A stretch of 64,000 nucleotides of DNA from Bifidobacterium vespertilionis (GTDB taxonomy: Bacteria; Actinomycetota; Actinomycetes; Actinomycetales; Bifidobacteriaceae): the NCBI RefSeq assembly GCF_008698145.1, contig NZ_RZNZ01000002.1:49456-113455 (forward strand), written 5' to 3'. The notes under the pieces are model-generated. The model was not told the DNA's origin. It made no database searches and saw only the letters and a program-made list of their open reading frames with translations. The translations under genes were made by a program, and so were the position numbers. Numbering within the stretch: the stretch's first letter is position 1; the number at the start of each line of letters is the position of its first letter. Shown one piece after another: positions 41,238-52,595 of the stretch.

Positions 41238-43130
41238 ATGTGTGGAATCGTTGGATATGCAGGATCAATCACCACGGCGTGCGGCAAGCCCCTCGACGTC
41301 TGCCTTCAGGGCCTGAGGCGGCTTGAGTACCGCGGCTACGACTCGGCCGGCGTGGCCCTGAGCGCGCCCGGCATGGATCAGGTGGCGGTGCGCAAGAAGG
41401 CCGGCCGTCTGGACAACCTCGTCGAGGACATCGAGCGCAACCCCATGCCCGCCGCCACCGTGGGCATCGGGCACACGCGCTGGGCCACCAACGGCGTGCC
41501 GAGCGACGTGAACGCCCACCCGCACACCAGCCGCGACGGCAAGGTGGCGATCATCCACAACGGCATCATCGAGAACGCCTCCCAGCTGCGCCTCGATCTG
41601 CAGGCCGAGGGCTACCGCTTCTCCTCCAGCACGGACACCGAGGTGGCCGCCAAGCTGCTGGGCAAGATCGTGGACACCATCATCGCCGAGGAGGGCGCGC
41701 CGGATCTGTTCAAGGCCATCCGCCGCCTGGCGCGCATGCTCAAGGGCGCGTTCACGATCCTCGCCACCGATTGCCGCCAGCCGGACATTGTGGTGGGCGC
41801 GCGCCATGACTCCCCGCTTGTGGTGGGCTTGGGCGATGGCGAGAACTTCCTGGGCTCCGATGTGGCCGCCTTCGTGGCCTACACCAAGCGGGCCATGGAG
41901 ATCGATCAGGACCAGGCCGTGTGCGTGTCCGCCGATTCAGTGGTGGTCACCGACTTCAACGGCAACGTGGTGGAGCACCCCAAGACCTACACCGTGGACT
42001 GGGACGCCTCCGCCGCGGAGAAGGGCGGTTGGGACTCGTTCATGGACAAGGAGATCCACGAGGATCCCGCGGCCGTCCAGCGCACTCTGCTGGGCCGTCT
42101 CAACCGCAACGGCGACCTCAATCTGGACGAGGTCCACATCGACGAGCACGACTTCAAGGCCGTGGACAAGATCATCGTGATTGCCTGCGGCACCGCCTCC
42201 TACGCGGGCATGGTGGCCAAGTACGCCATCGAGCACTGGGTGCGCATCCCCGTGGAGGTGGAGCTGGCGCACGAATTCCGCTACCGTGACCCGATCCTCA
42301 CGCCGCGCACGCTGGTGGTGGCCATCTCGCAGTCCGGCGAGACCATGGACACGCTCATGGCCCTGCGCCACGCGCGCGAGCAGGGCTCGAAGGTGCTGGC
42401 CATCTGCAACACGCAGGGCGCCTCCATCCCGCGCGAATCGGACGCCGTGCTGTACACGCACGCCGGCCCGGAGGTGGCCGTGGCGTCCACCAAGGCGTTC
42501 GTGGCTCAGATCACCGCCGCCTACCTGCTGGGTCTGTATCTGGCGCAGGTCAAGGGCGCCATGTTCCGCGACGAGATCCACCAGGTGCTCGACTCCCTGA
42601 AGCACATGCCCGCCAAGATCCAGTGGGTCATCGACACGCAGTCCGGCACGATCTCCGACGCCGCCAAGCGCATGGTGGACGCCAAGTCCTTCCTGTTCCT
42701 GGGCCGCCATGTGGGCTATCCGGTGGCGCTTGAGGGCGCGCTGAAGCTCAAGGAGATCGCCTACACGTTCACCGAGGGCTTCGCGGCCGGCGAGCTCAAG
42801 CACGGTCCCATCGCGCTGGTGGACGACGGTGAGCCGGTGGTGTTCATCGTGCCGCCGGAGCGCGGACGCAACGTGCTGCACGCCAAGGTCATCTCCGGCA
42901 TCGAGGAGGTGCGGGCCCGCGGCGCGTTCGTGATCGCCGTGGCCGAGAAGGGCGATCCGGACGTGGAGCGCTATGCCGATGTGGTCTTCTGGCGGCCGCA
43001 GTGCCCCACGCTGATGAGCCCGCTGGTGGACGTGGTGCCGCTGCAGCTGTTCGCCATGGACATGGCCAAGCTCAAGGGCTACGACGTGGACAAGCCGAGG
43101 AACCTCGCCAAGTCCGTCACCGTTGAGTGA
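41238..43130 (+). CDS. glmS: Glutamine-fructose-6-phosphate aminotransferase (isomerizing)
   Basis: 630 residues. Makes glucosamine-6-phosphate from fructose-6-phosphate and glutamine, the entry to peptidoglycan precursors. Cys2 after MCGIVGYAG is the N-terminal nucleophile exposed by Met removal; the glutaminase domain spans 1-240 (GHTRWATNGVPSDVNAHPHT). Two SIS domains follow (VIACGTASYAGMVAKYAIE; LFLGRHVGYPVALEGALKLK), and the C-terminus ends DKPRNLAKSVTVE. It is slightly longer than the Gram-negative enzyme. The next gene overlaps its stop. Confidence 0.95.
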   Translation: MCGIVGYAGSITTACGKPLDVCLQGLRRLEYRGYDSAGVALSAPGMDQVAVRKKAGRLDNLVEDIERNPMPAATVGIGHTRWATNGVPSDVNAHPHTSRDGKVAIIHNGIIENASQLRLDLQAEGYRFSSSTDTEVAAKLLGKIVDTIIAEEGAPDLFKAIRRLARMLKGAFTILATDCRQPDIVVGARHDSPLVVGLGDGENFLGSDVAAFVAYTKRAMEIDQDQAVCVSADSVVVTDFNGNVVEHPKTYTVDWDASAAEKGGWDSFMDKEIHEDPAAVQRTLLGRLNRNGDLNLDEVHIDEHDFKAVDKIIVIACGTASYAGMVAKYAIEHWVRIPVEVELAHEFRYRDPILTPRTLVVAISQSGETMDTLMALRHAREQGSKVLAICNTQGASIPRESDAVLYTHAGPEVAVASTKAFVAQITAAYLLGLYLAQVKGAMFRDEIHQVLDSLKHMPAKIQWVIDTQSGTISDAAKRMVDAKSFLFLGRHVGYPVALEGALKLKEIAYTFTEGFAAGELKHGPIALVDDGEPVVFIVPPERGRNVLHAKVISGIEEVRARGAFVIAVAEKGDPDVERYADVVFWRPQCPTLMSPLVDVVPLQLFAMDMAKLKGYDVDKPRNLAKSVTVE

Positions 43131-43953
43131 CGGTTTGGGCGGCTTCGTGGCGGCCGGGGGAGCCGGTGCGCCCGTCCGCCCGCACCGCTGGGTGACCGAC
43201 GAGCCGACGATCCCGTTCGAGTACGGGGTGCTGTACGAGGACGATCGGATCATCGTGATCGACAAGCCGCACTTCCTCGCCACCACGCCGCGGGGCATGT
43301 GGTACCGCCAGACCGCGCTGATCCGATTGCGATCGGCATACGGCGAGCCGGACATCACGCCGGCCCACCGCCTCGACCGCCTCACCGCCGGCGTGGTGGT
43401 GTTCGTGCGCGACCCGGCGTACCGCGGCGCCTACCAGATGCTGTTCCAGAACCATCTGGCCGTGAAGACCTACGAGTGCCTGGCCCCCTGCGCGCCCGTC
43501 TCGCGTCCCCGGTACGGCACCGTCGAACGGCTTGAGCCGCCGCGCGTCTTTCCGCTGCGTCGGCGGTCGCGGATCGTGAAGCGGCGGGGCATCCTGCAGG
43601 CGTACGAGGAGCCGGGGGAGGTCAACGCGGAGACGGTGATCGAGTTGGGCGCCGGCGTTCCGGGACGATCGGACGTGCGCGCGTACACCCTGCATCCGCG
43701 CACCGGCAAAACCCATCAGCTGCGGGTCCACATGGCCTCGCTGGGATTGCCGATCGTCGGCGACGACTTCTACCCGGTATTGCGCGACCCCAAGCCCTAC
43801 GACGATTTCTCCGAGCCGCTGGAACTGGTGGCGCGGTCGCTCGAGTTCGCCGACCCGGTGTCCGGCGAGCCGCGGCGGTTCGTCTCGCGCGTGCCGTTGG
43901 GGGAGGCGGCGATCCGGCGGGCCGTCGCGTGGGGTGCCTGCCCGTCATCCTGA
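43123..43953 (+). CDS. RluA-family pseudouridine synthase
   Basis: 276 residues. The catalytic Asp is in PAHRLDRLTAGVVVF; YEDDRIIVIDKPHFLATTP and HPRTGKTHQLRVHMASLGLP are family motifs. A TTG start overlaps glmS by eight bases; no better start is apparent without losing the conserved EYGVLYEDD region. No S4 domain. The last codons (CPSS then TGA) come from a palindromic repeat that begins at 43942, so the native 3' end has been replaced or truncated. RNA target (23S or tRNA) cannot be decided. Confidence 0.88.
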   Translation: MSDGLGGFVAAGGAGAPVRPHRWVTDEPTIPFEYGVLYEDDRIIVIDKPHFLATTPRGMWYRQTALIRLRSAYGEPDITPAHRLDRLTAGVVVFVRDPAYRGAYQMLFQNHLAVKTYECLAPCAPVSRPRYGTVERLEPPRVFPLRRRSRIVKRRGILQAYEEPGEVNAETVIELGAGVPGRSDVRAYTLHPRTGKTHQLRVHMASLGLPIVGDDFYPVLRDPKPYDDFSEPLELVARSLEFADPVSGEPRRFVSRVPLGEAAIRRAVAWGACPSS

Positions 43954-44256
43954 GCGGAGCGAAGGATCCTTGGCCATTGCGCATGTATGAGGGTGCCAAC
44001 CAGTGCACAAGATTAAGGATCCTTCGGCTGCGCCCTATCGGGCTTCGCTCAGGATGACGGGACGGGCTGCGCTCCGCTCGGGATGACGGAAGTCCCCCTC
44101 GTTGTCATCCTGAGCGAAGCGAAGGATCCTTGGCCATTGCGCATGTATGAGAGTGCCAACCAGTGCACAAGATTAAGGATCCTTCGACTGCGCCTTATCG
44201 GGCTGAGCTCAGGATGACGGGACGGGCTGCGCTCCGCTCAGGATAACGGAAGGGAA
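43942..44256. repeat. Two tandem palindromic units of about 158 bp
   Basis: CGTCATCCTGAGCG...AAGGATCCTTGGCCATTGCGCATGTATGAG-type sequence runs 43944-44098 and again 44103-44256, nearly identical, including the loop (GTGCCAACCAGTGCACAAGA) and the trailing GGGCTGCGCTCCGCTC. A third copy of this subtype lies beyond the next gene at 45334-45545. Confidence 0.88.
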
Positions 44257-44260
44257 CCCC

Positions 44261-45280
44261 TCATAGCCGTTCGGCGACTTCGAAGTGCACCAAGACGACG
44301 GGTGTGTCATCATCGCATTCATTCTCATCCATGATTTGCCGGTCGTCCATATCGCTGAGATGGATCACTTCGATCGCATCGGTAATGAGCACCGCCACAT
44401 TCCGACCGGAGGAGGTCGTCAGTACGGATCGGCTTCCGACGCGCGGCAATGGACTGCCACACTCCAAATAATCATGCAGCGGACTGGCAGCGGCAGTTCT
44501 TGTGCCATCGAGAATAAGTTCAACCATTTGATCAGATTCCAGGACCTTTGCCATGAATTTGGCATTCGGCAACGCCGACAGCTCCGCCACTGTTCGAATG
44601 GGACGTATCTTGCGTAACTCAGGTACCCTCGATCTGCCACGAATCCAATCGCCGGCTTTCGGATCGATGACATCGGCAAGCCACAGCAGATTTTCCCATT
44701 GGGCGTCGAGATAGTCTCGCTCATCCACGGGGTTCTGCTGGATCAGCGGTTCCTGGTGACTGCATCGATTGCGCATGTCCAACAATCGGATGACGTGCGC
44801 TTCGAATTCCTTGCGCCGCCGTGACTTGTAATGCGGCATGCCGCCATTGGTCTGATCTCGCAATGCTTTCCACACGGTCGGCTCCAGCTTGCGTACGAGC
44901 AGAAATCGCCATGAATCCAGTGACAATCCTGCAATCACGCGATCCGGGGTAACGTCGTGACCGGCGCAGTGGATGCGCTTCTTGACACGGTCGACGGCTT
45001 TGCGGAACTCGTAGTCGAAGCCGAAAAAATCAATCTGCTCATACCAGTCCGCGCATCCGCATGCGGCGGAGAGGCGAGCGGCGATGAAATTACGCAGCAT
45101 GACCTCAACATGTGCGATGTCTTCAAGATATGCCTTGGACATGCGTGTGTTCCAGACATACAGGGCAACCGGATCCACGGCGGATTCCTCGTATCGGCGC
45201 ATGCGCTCGGAGGAAAACCATCTGCGAAGGTCGTTGGCTGTGGCTTGCGATTCATCGCTCATGAAGTCTATACTATCCAT
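44261..45280 (-). CDS. Abi-like (Abi_2 / HEPN) protein
   Basis: 339 residues. The N-terminal 230 residues follow the Abi_2/AbiD-F layout: RRWFSSERMRRYEE, LYVWNTRMSKAYLEDIAHVE, VMLRNFIAARL, and the HEPN-type R-x4-H motif RNRCSHQEPL near residue 177, a probable RNase centre. The last 110 residues are an extra domain (TVAELSALPNAKFMAKVL...) without a recognised family. Phage-exclusion proteins of this class degrade RNA on infection. The start could also be 45262. The gene lies between copies of one repeat subtype (43942-44256 and 45334-45545). Confidence 0.75.
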   Translation of the reverse strand: MDSIDFMSDESQATANDLRRWFSSERMRRYEESAVDPVALYVWNTRMSKAYLEDIAHVEVMLRNFIAARLSAACGCADWYEQIDFFGFDYEFRKAVDRVKKRIHCAGHDVTPDRVIAGLSLDSWRFLLVRKLEPTVWKALRDQTNGGMPHYKSRRRKEFEAHVIRLLDMRNRCSHQEPLIQQNPVDERDYLDAQWENLLWLADVIDPKAGDWIRGRSRVPELRKIRPIRTVAELSALPNAKFMAKVLESDQMVELILDGTRTAAASPLHDYLECGSPLPRVGSRSVLTTSSGRNVAVLITDAIEVIHLSDMDDRQIMDENECDDDTPVVLVHFEVAERL

Positions 45281-45333
45281 TGCAAGGCCCCGTGAAAGTC
45301 ACTCATGCGAAACATCATGAAACTCCGGGGTCA

Positions 45334-45700
45334 TCGTATTTTGGCCATTGCGCATGTATGAGAGTGCCAAACAGCGCACAAGATTAAGGATCCTTCGACT
45401 GCGCCCTATCGGGCTTCGCTCAGGATGACGGGCTGCGCTCCGCTCAGGATGACGAAAGTCCCCCTCGTTGTCATCCTGAGCGAAGCGAAGGATCCTTGGC
45501 CATTGCGCATGTATGAGAGTGCCAACCAGTGCACAAAGTCAAGGATCCTTCGACTGCGCCCTGACGGTGTCCGGCTTCGCCGGACCGTCGCCGCCTTGGC
45601 GGCGGCTCCCCTCGCCTACGGACAGCCCACTGGACTGCCCGCTTCACGGCTCAGTGCTCAGGATGACGGGATGGGCTGCGCTCCGCTCAGGATGGCGACT
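45334..45700. repeat. Palindromic units with nested GC-rich element, running into lacI
   Basis: A unit without its left arm at 45334-45470, a complete left arm at 45470-45500, and a right arm interrupted at 45564-45655 by GTCCGGCTTCGCCGGAC, GCCGCCTTGGCGGC and GGACAGCCCACTGGACTGCC-type hairpins. The outer arm resumes as CTCAGGATGACGGG and provides the lacI stop at 45658. Confidence 0.85.
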
Positions 45701-46710
45701 TGTGGCGGCTCGGCGACCGACCCTCGCTCCACGAGTTCGCAGGGGATCACCGTTTTGACGCCCACCGGCACGCGATCGCCCTCGCACTGGCGCATGACCA
45801 TCGAGAACGCCTCATGGCCGATCGTATCGAACTTCATGCGCATGGTGGTCAGATCCAGCCGCGGCACCATGCCCACCAGCGAATTGTCCACGCCGATCAC
45901 GCTCACGTCCTGAGGCACCCGCCTGCCGGCCGCGCGCAGGCCCATGATCGCGCCGTACGCCATTTGATCGTTCGCGGCGTATACCGCGGTGCACTCCGGG
46001 TCGCGGGCCAGGGACAGCCCGGCTTGGTATCCGCTGTCCGCCTCCCAATCGCCCACATAAGTGGGCGGGATGCGCAGCCCCAACTGGCTGAGCGCGTCGC
46101 GCCAGCCCCTCGCGCGACTTTCCGCGGCCCTTGAGGACGATGGCCCCGCGATGTGATAGACGGTTTTGTGCCCCTTGCTCAGCAGATAGTCGACGATCGC
46201 GGTGGAGCAGCCGTACTGGTCGGCGTCGATGGTGGGGCAGTGATCGGCCGCGGCCTCGGTGATGAGCACCACCGGCAGATCCTTGGGCGGCTGGAAGTCG
46301 TGGAAGTCGGCGATGCGCTGCTCCAGAACCACGATCATGCCGTCCACGGGCAGCTGCTTCATGCGGTTGACGGCCTCGGACAGCGTGCGCTCGCGTCCCT
46401 GTCCGATGGTGAGCGTGGTGATCGCGTAGCCGTTGTCGTTGGCGGCGGCGCAGATGCCGTTGAGGATGCGGATGTTGCCGAAGTTGGTCATGTTGAACAG
46501 CACCACGCCCACATCCCGGAAGCGGCCGTGCTTGAGGGCGCGGGCCGCGTAGTTGGGGCGGTACCCCAGCTTCTCCATCGCCTCCTGCACCCGGCGGCGG
46601 GTCTCCGGCCGCACGGCGTCGCTGCCGTTCGCCACGCGGGAGACGGTTTGGGGGGAGACGCCGGCTTCCCTGGCCACGTCCTGCATCGAGACGGTTGATG
46701 CGCGTTCCAT
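45658..46710 (-). CDS. LacI-family transcriptional regulator
   Basis: 350 residues from the ATG at 46710 (GGAG upstream). DNA-binding HTH SMQDVAREAGVSPQTVSRVA, hinge YRPNYAARALKHGRF, then a periplasmic-binding-like effector domain (VGVVLFNMTNFGNI; VYAANDQMAYGAIMGLRAAG; VSVIGVDNS). The terminal residues AILSGAQPIPSS are encoded by palindromic-repeat DNA that also gives the stop. It is divergent from the GH42 gene and likely represses it, with a galactoside as inducer. Confidence 0.9.
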   Translation of the reverse strand: MERASTVSMQDVAREAGVSPQTVSRVANGSDAVRPETRRRVQEAMEKLGYRPNYAARALKHGRFRDVGVVLFNMTNFGNIRILNGICAAANDNGYAITTLTIGQGRERTLSEAVNRMKQLPVDGMIVVLEQRIADFHDFQPPKDLPVVLITEAAADHCPTIDADQYGCSTAIVDYLLSKGHKTVYHIAGPSSSRAAESRARGWRDALSQLGLRIPPTYVGDWEADSGYQAGLSLARDPECTAVYAANDQMAYGAIMGLRAAGRRVPQDVSVIGVDNSLVGMVPRLDLTTMRMKFDTIGHEAFSMVMRQCEGDRVPVGVKTVIPCELVERGSVAEPPQVAILSGAQPIPSS

Positions 46711-46722
46711 GAAAGTGCACAC

Positions 46723-48947
<2,225 letters not shown>

Positions 48948-48981
48948 CGGTTGTCCCCGCCATAATCGCGGGTTGGCCACC

Positions 48982-49145
48982 GGTCATCCTGAGCACTGAG
49001 CCGTTAAGCGGACAGCCCGGTGGGCTGTCCGTAGGCGAAGGGAGCCGCCGCCAAGGCGGCGACGGTCCGGCGCAGCCGGACACCGTAGCGGAGTCGAAGG
49101 ATCCTTAAGCGTATGCACAAACGTCAAGGATCCTTCGCTCCGCTC
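48982..49145. repeat. Palindromic unit with nested GC-rich element
   Basis: GTCATCCTGAGC at 48983 is interrupted from 48994 to 49085 by GGACAGCCCGGTGGGCTGTCC, GCCGCCGCCAAGGCGGC and GTCCGGCGCAGCCGGAC. GTAGCGGAGTCGAAGGATCC resumes at 49085. The right arm ends at 49145, 14 bases before the coaX stop. Confidence 0.85.
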
Positions 49146-49158
49146 TTTTGTTTTTTCC

Positions 49159-49932
49159 CTACCGCGCGGCGAGCGTACGCTGGTGGATGATCGCCATGCC
49201 CTTGAAGATCAGGTCCGGATCGTACACGTCGATCAGATCGGTGTCGTCGGCGAACACGCGGCCCAGGCCGCCGGTGGTGACCACCTGGAAGTCCTCGGGG
49301 ATCTCGTGGCGGAACTGGCGGATCGTGCGCTCGATGCCGCCCAGGAAATTGTAGTACAGGCCGGCCTGCATGGCCGTTTTGGTGCCCTTGGCGAGGATGG
49401 TCTTGGGGCGGGTGATCTCCACCTCGGGCAGCTGCGCGGTGCCGTTCCACAGGGCCGCGGCGGCCGTGCGGATGCCGGTGGTGATCAGTCCCGCGGTGAT
49501 CGTGCCGCGATCGTCCACGTAGTTGAACGTGGTGGCCGTGCCGAAATCGGCCACGAGCACCGGGCCGCCGTACACGTGGTAGGCGCCCGCGCAGTCGGCC
49601 AGGCAGTCGGCGCCCATGGACTTGGGATCGTCCATGCGGATGTTTATGCCGGTTTTGACGCCCGGGCCCACCACCATCGGCTCGATGTCCAGGAACTTGA
49701 CGATCGACGCGCGGAACGAGTGCATGACCTTGGGCACCACCGAGGCGATGATCACATCGTCCACGTCGCCGGGTCGGAATCCGGACATGTCCAGGAACTC
49801 GGTGAGCAGCAGGCCGTACTCGTCCGACGTGTGGTTGGCCTTCGTGGTGATGCGGTAGGTGCCCACGATCCGTGAGCCCTCCAGAAAACCGAGCTTGATG
49901 TTGGTGTTGCCGATGTCGACCGCGACGAGCAT
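49159..49932 (-). CDS. coaX: Type III pantothenate kinase paralog with altered GADR motif
   Basis: 257 residues. CoaX phosphorylates pantothenate, the first step to CoA. P-loop-like DIGNTN at 6-11 and DFGTATT with the second phosphate motif are intact, as is the adenosine motif TTGGLGR. In the substrate loop the usual GADR is GADC (MGADCLADCAGAYHVYG), losing the Arg that contacts pantothenate. It follows the canonical copy after a 66-base gap and is about half identical to it. It may be inactive, regulatory or changed in substrate. Confidence 0.9.
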   Translation of the reverse strand: MLVAVDIGNTNIKLGFLEGSRIVGTYRITTKANHTSDEYGLLLTEFLDMSGFRPGDVDDVIIASVVPKVMHSFRASIVKFLDIEPMVVGPGVKTGINIRMDDPKSMGADCLADCAGAYHVYGGPVLVADFGTATTFNYVDDRGTITAGLITTGIRTAAAALWNGTAQLPEVEITRPKTILAKGTKTAMQAGLYYNFLGGIERTIRQFRHEIPEDFQVVTTGGLGRVFADDTDLIDVYDPDLIFKGMAIIHQRTLAAR

Positions 49933-49998
49933 GCGCGTCCCCTTCCTGATGGTGTGTTGAGCCTGATTGTACGTTGCGGGTGATGGTGTGCTGCGCGG

Positions 49999-50763
49999 CT
50001 ACTGCAGCCGCGAGTGGATGATGGCGAGTCCCTTGAAGATCAGGTCCCTGTCGTACACGTCGATGGACGATGTGGCGTTGGCGATGACGCGGCCCATGCC
50101 ACCGGTGGCGACCACCTGGAAGTCGACGCCGGTCTCCCGCCGGAACTGGCGGATCGTGTACTCCACGCCGCCCAGGAACCCGTAGAACAGGCCGGCGCGC
50201 ATGGCCGCGACCGTGTTCGTGCCCATCACCGTGCCCGGGTCGCCCAATTCCACCTCCGGCAGCTGCGCGGTCCCGCCCCACAGGGCGTTCGCCGCGGTCT
50301 GCAGGCCGATCCCGATCGCGCCGGAGCGGAACGCGCCCTTCGCGTCCACGTAGTCGTACGTGGTGGCCGTGCCGAAGTCGATGACCAGCACCGGCCCGCC
50401 GTACAGCTCGTAGGCGCCCACGGAGTCGGCGATGCGGTCCGCGCCCACGGCCTTGGGGTTGTCCAAGCGGATGTCGAGCCCGGTTTTGACGCCCGGGCCC
50501 ACCACCACCGGGTCAAGGCCCAGGAACTTGATGATCGAGCCGCGGAAGGCGTGCATGACCTTGGGTACCACCGAGGAGATGATCACGCCGCGGAACTCGC
50601 GCGGGCGGATGGACGACATGGCCATGAACCGCTTGAGCATGAGGGCGTACTCGTCCGCCGTGTGATGGCTTTTGGTGGTGATGCGGTAGGTGCCCACCAC
50701 CTCGCCGCCGTCCAGAAAGCCGACGGAGATGTTCGTGTTGCCGATGTCGACCGCGAGGAGCAT
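49999..50763 (-). CDS. coaX: Type III pantothenate kinase
   Basis: 254 residues from the ATG at 50763, four bases after the coaBC stop (GGGAAG upstream, inside coaBC). All three motifs are canonical: DIGNTN, GADRIADSVGAYELYGGP and DFGTATT, plus ATGGMGR. With coaBC it supplies consecutive blocks of CoA synthesis: pantothenate to 4'-phosphopantothenate, then to phosphopantetheine. The enzyme needs a monovalent cation and is not feedback-inhibited by CoA (family knowledge). Confidence 0.94.
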   Translation of the reverse strand: MLLAVDIGNTNISVGFLDGGEVVGTYRITTKSHHTADEYALMLKRFMAMSSIRPREFRGVIISSVVPKVMHAFRGSIIKFLGLDPVVVGPGVKTGLDIRLDNPKAVGADRIADSVGAYELYGGPVLVIDFGTATTYDYVDAKGAFRSGAIGIGLQTAANALWGGTAQLPEVELGDPGTVMGTNTVAAMRAGLFYGFLGGVEYTIRQFRRETGVDFQVVATGGMGRVIANATSSIDVYDRDLIFKGLAIIHSRLQ

Positions 50764-50767
50764 AAGC

Positions 50768-52081
50768 TCACGCTTCCCGGACGAAATCGGCATCGAACAT
50801 GGGCTGCTCGGCCAGCTTGTTCGCGTGGATCACCGCGAGGCGCCCCAGAATCAGGCTGGCCAGATCGGCCTTGCCCATGAGCGTGAGCGGCTCGGGGGCC
50901 GCGCCGGGGGTGAGCACCGTGACTACGTTGGTGTCCGTGGCGAAGCCGGCGCCCCGGTCGTTGAGGTTGTTGGCCACCAGCATGTCGCAGTGCTTCTCGC
51001 TGAGCTTCTGTTCGGCGTGCTCCACCAGATGCTCGGTCTCCATCGCGAAGCCGCACAGCACCTGCGGGCGTGGGTCGTCGCTGCCGGCGATCACCCCGTC
51101 GCGCTTGTGCGAGCCGGCCCAGGCGAGGATGTCCGGGTTGGAGACGAGCTTCAGCTCCAAGGTGTCCCGGCCCTGCTTCTTGATCTTCTGCGGGTGGATG
51201 TTCTCGGCGCGGAAGTCGCCCACGGCGGCCGCCATGATCGTGATGTCCGCGTTTTCGAAGCGCGCGGACACCGCGTCGAACATGTCCTGCGCGCTGGTGA
51301 CGCGCACGGTGTCCACGCCCTCGGGCGCCTCAAGGGCCGTGGGGCCGGAGACCAGCGTGACGGCCGCGCCCATGTCCCGCGCCTTCTCGGCGATCGCGTA
51401 GCCCATCTTGCCGGTGGAATGGTTGGTCAGGTAGCGCACCGGGTCCAGCGACTCCTGCGTCGGGCCGGCGGTCACCAGCACGTTGAGGCCCTTCAGCGGC
51501 AGCGTGGACGGATCGGCGTTCGCGCGCAGCAGGGCGGCCGCGGCCTTCTCGATCACCGCAGGCTCCTCCATACGGCCCTTGCCCACGTCCTGGCAGGCCA
51601 GCACGCCCGACTCCGGTTCCACGATCGACCAGCCGTCCGCGCGGCAGGTCGCCAGATTGCGCTGCGTGGACGGGTTCGCGTACATGTGCGTGTTCATGGC
51701 CGGGCACAGCATCTTCGGGCCCTCGTACGCCAGCACGGTGGAGGTGAGCTCGTCGTCCGCTATGCCGTTGGCGATCTTGGCGATCACGTCCGCGCTCGCC
51801 GGCGCGATGACAAGCAGATCGGCCCACTTGGCGTCCTCGATGTGGCTGATGCCCGCGGCCGGGCCCGCCTGACTTGCGCCCGCGGCCGGTCCATGGCCGA
51901 ACATGGCCGTGCGCACCGGGTTGTGGGTCAGCGCGTTGAACGTGAGCGGCGTGACGAACTGCGCGCCGGCCGCCGTCATCACCACGCGCACCTCGTGGCC
52001 GGCCTTGGTCCAGTCGGACGCCAGATGGCATGCCTTGAACGCGGCGATGCTGCCGGTGACTCCCAGAAGAATGTGCGCCAT
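50768..52081 (-). CDS. coaBC: Bifunctional phosphopantothenoylcysteine decarboxylase / phosphopantothenate-cysteine ligase
   Basis: 437 residues from the ATG at 52081 (GGGAGGG upstream). The N-terminal flavodoxin-like CoaC domain (1-200) has MAHILLGVTGSIAAFKACHL, the catalytic His in SHIEDAKWADLLVIAPASA, and PAMNTHMY. The CoaB domain (about 215-437) has VTAGPTQESLDPVRYLTNHS, MAAAVGDFRAEN and a Lys-containing flap (KIKKQG). First gene of the CoA operon with the two coaX genes. Confidence 0.94.
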   Translation of the reverse strand: MAHILLGVTGSIAAFKACHLASDWTKAGHEVRVVMTAAGAQFVTPLTFNALTHNPVRTAMFGHGPAAGASQAGPAAGISHIEDAKWADLLVIAPASADVIAKIANGIADDELTSTVLAYEGPKMLCPAMNTHMYANPSTQRNLATCRADGWSIVEPESGVLACQDVGKGRMEEPAVIEKAAAALLRANADPSTLPLKGLNVLVTAGPTQESLDPVRYLTNHSTGKMGYAIAEKARDMGAAVTLVSGPTALEAPEGVDTVRVTSAQDMFDAVSARFENADITIMAAAVGDFRAENIHPQKIKKQGRDTLELKLVSNPDILAWAGSHKRDGVIAGSDDPRPQVLCGFAMETEHLVEHAEQKLSEKHCDMLVANNLNDRGAGFATDTNVVTVLTPGAAPEPLTLMGKADLASLILGRLAVIHANKLAEQPMFDADFVREA

Positions 52082-52249
52082 GAAACCCTCCCTGCCTCGT
52101 CGCCGAGGCGTGCGCGTGTCTTGTGTGTCCGGTCGCCGCGGGTCGTTCCCGTCGGTGCCTTGTGCCGTCAATGCCGCCCACCAGTATAGCGGCGGCGGGG
52201 GAACGGGCGGGCGGATTGCCCGGCGTTGCAATGGGATGAGGGGCTCCTC

Positions 52250-52432
52250 ACGTCATCCTGAGTTCTTCCCCCGTTTAAGGATCCTTCGCTTCGCTCAGGA
52301 TGACGGAATAGGGCTGTTGTCATCCTGAGCGGAGCGTAGCGGAGTCGAAGGATCCTTAACTGTATGCGCAATGGCCAAGGATCCTTCGCTTCGCTCAGGA
52401 TGACGGGGAAGAGGCTTCGCTCAGGATGAGGG
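52250..52432. repeat. Two palindromic CATCCTGAGCG units
   Basis: A short unit at 52253-52303 (loop TTCTTCCCCCG) and a full one at 52318-52405, then a right-arm fragment to 52430. The rest of the 514-base gap (52082-52249 and 52433-52595) shows only leader sequence. Confidence 0.88.
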
Positions 52433-52595
52433 GTGGCTGCAGAGGGCATATTGTGACGAATCTCTCATTAGGTGGTTTGCGCAGGGTTGGGTAGGATGGT
52501 CGGCGGCGATGGTCGACCCGATGCGGCGGCCAATCGCGCACAGGGCCAAAGCGGCCCAAACGAACAACACCTACATGCACAAGGAGAGACGAGGC

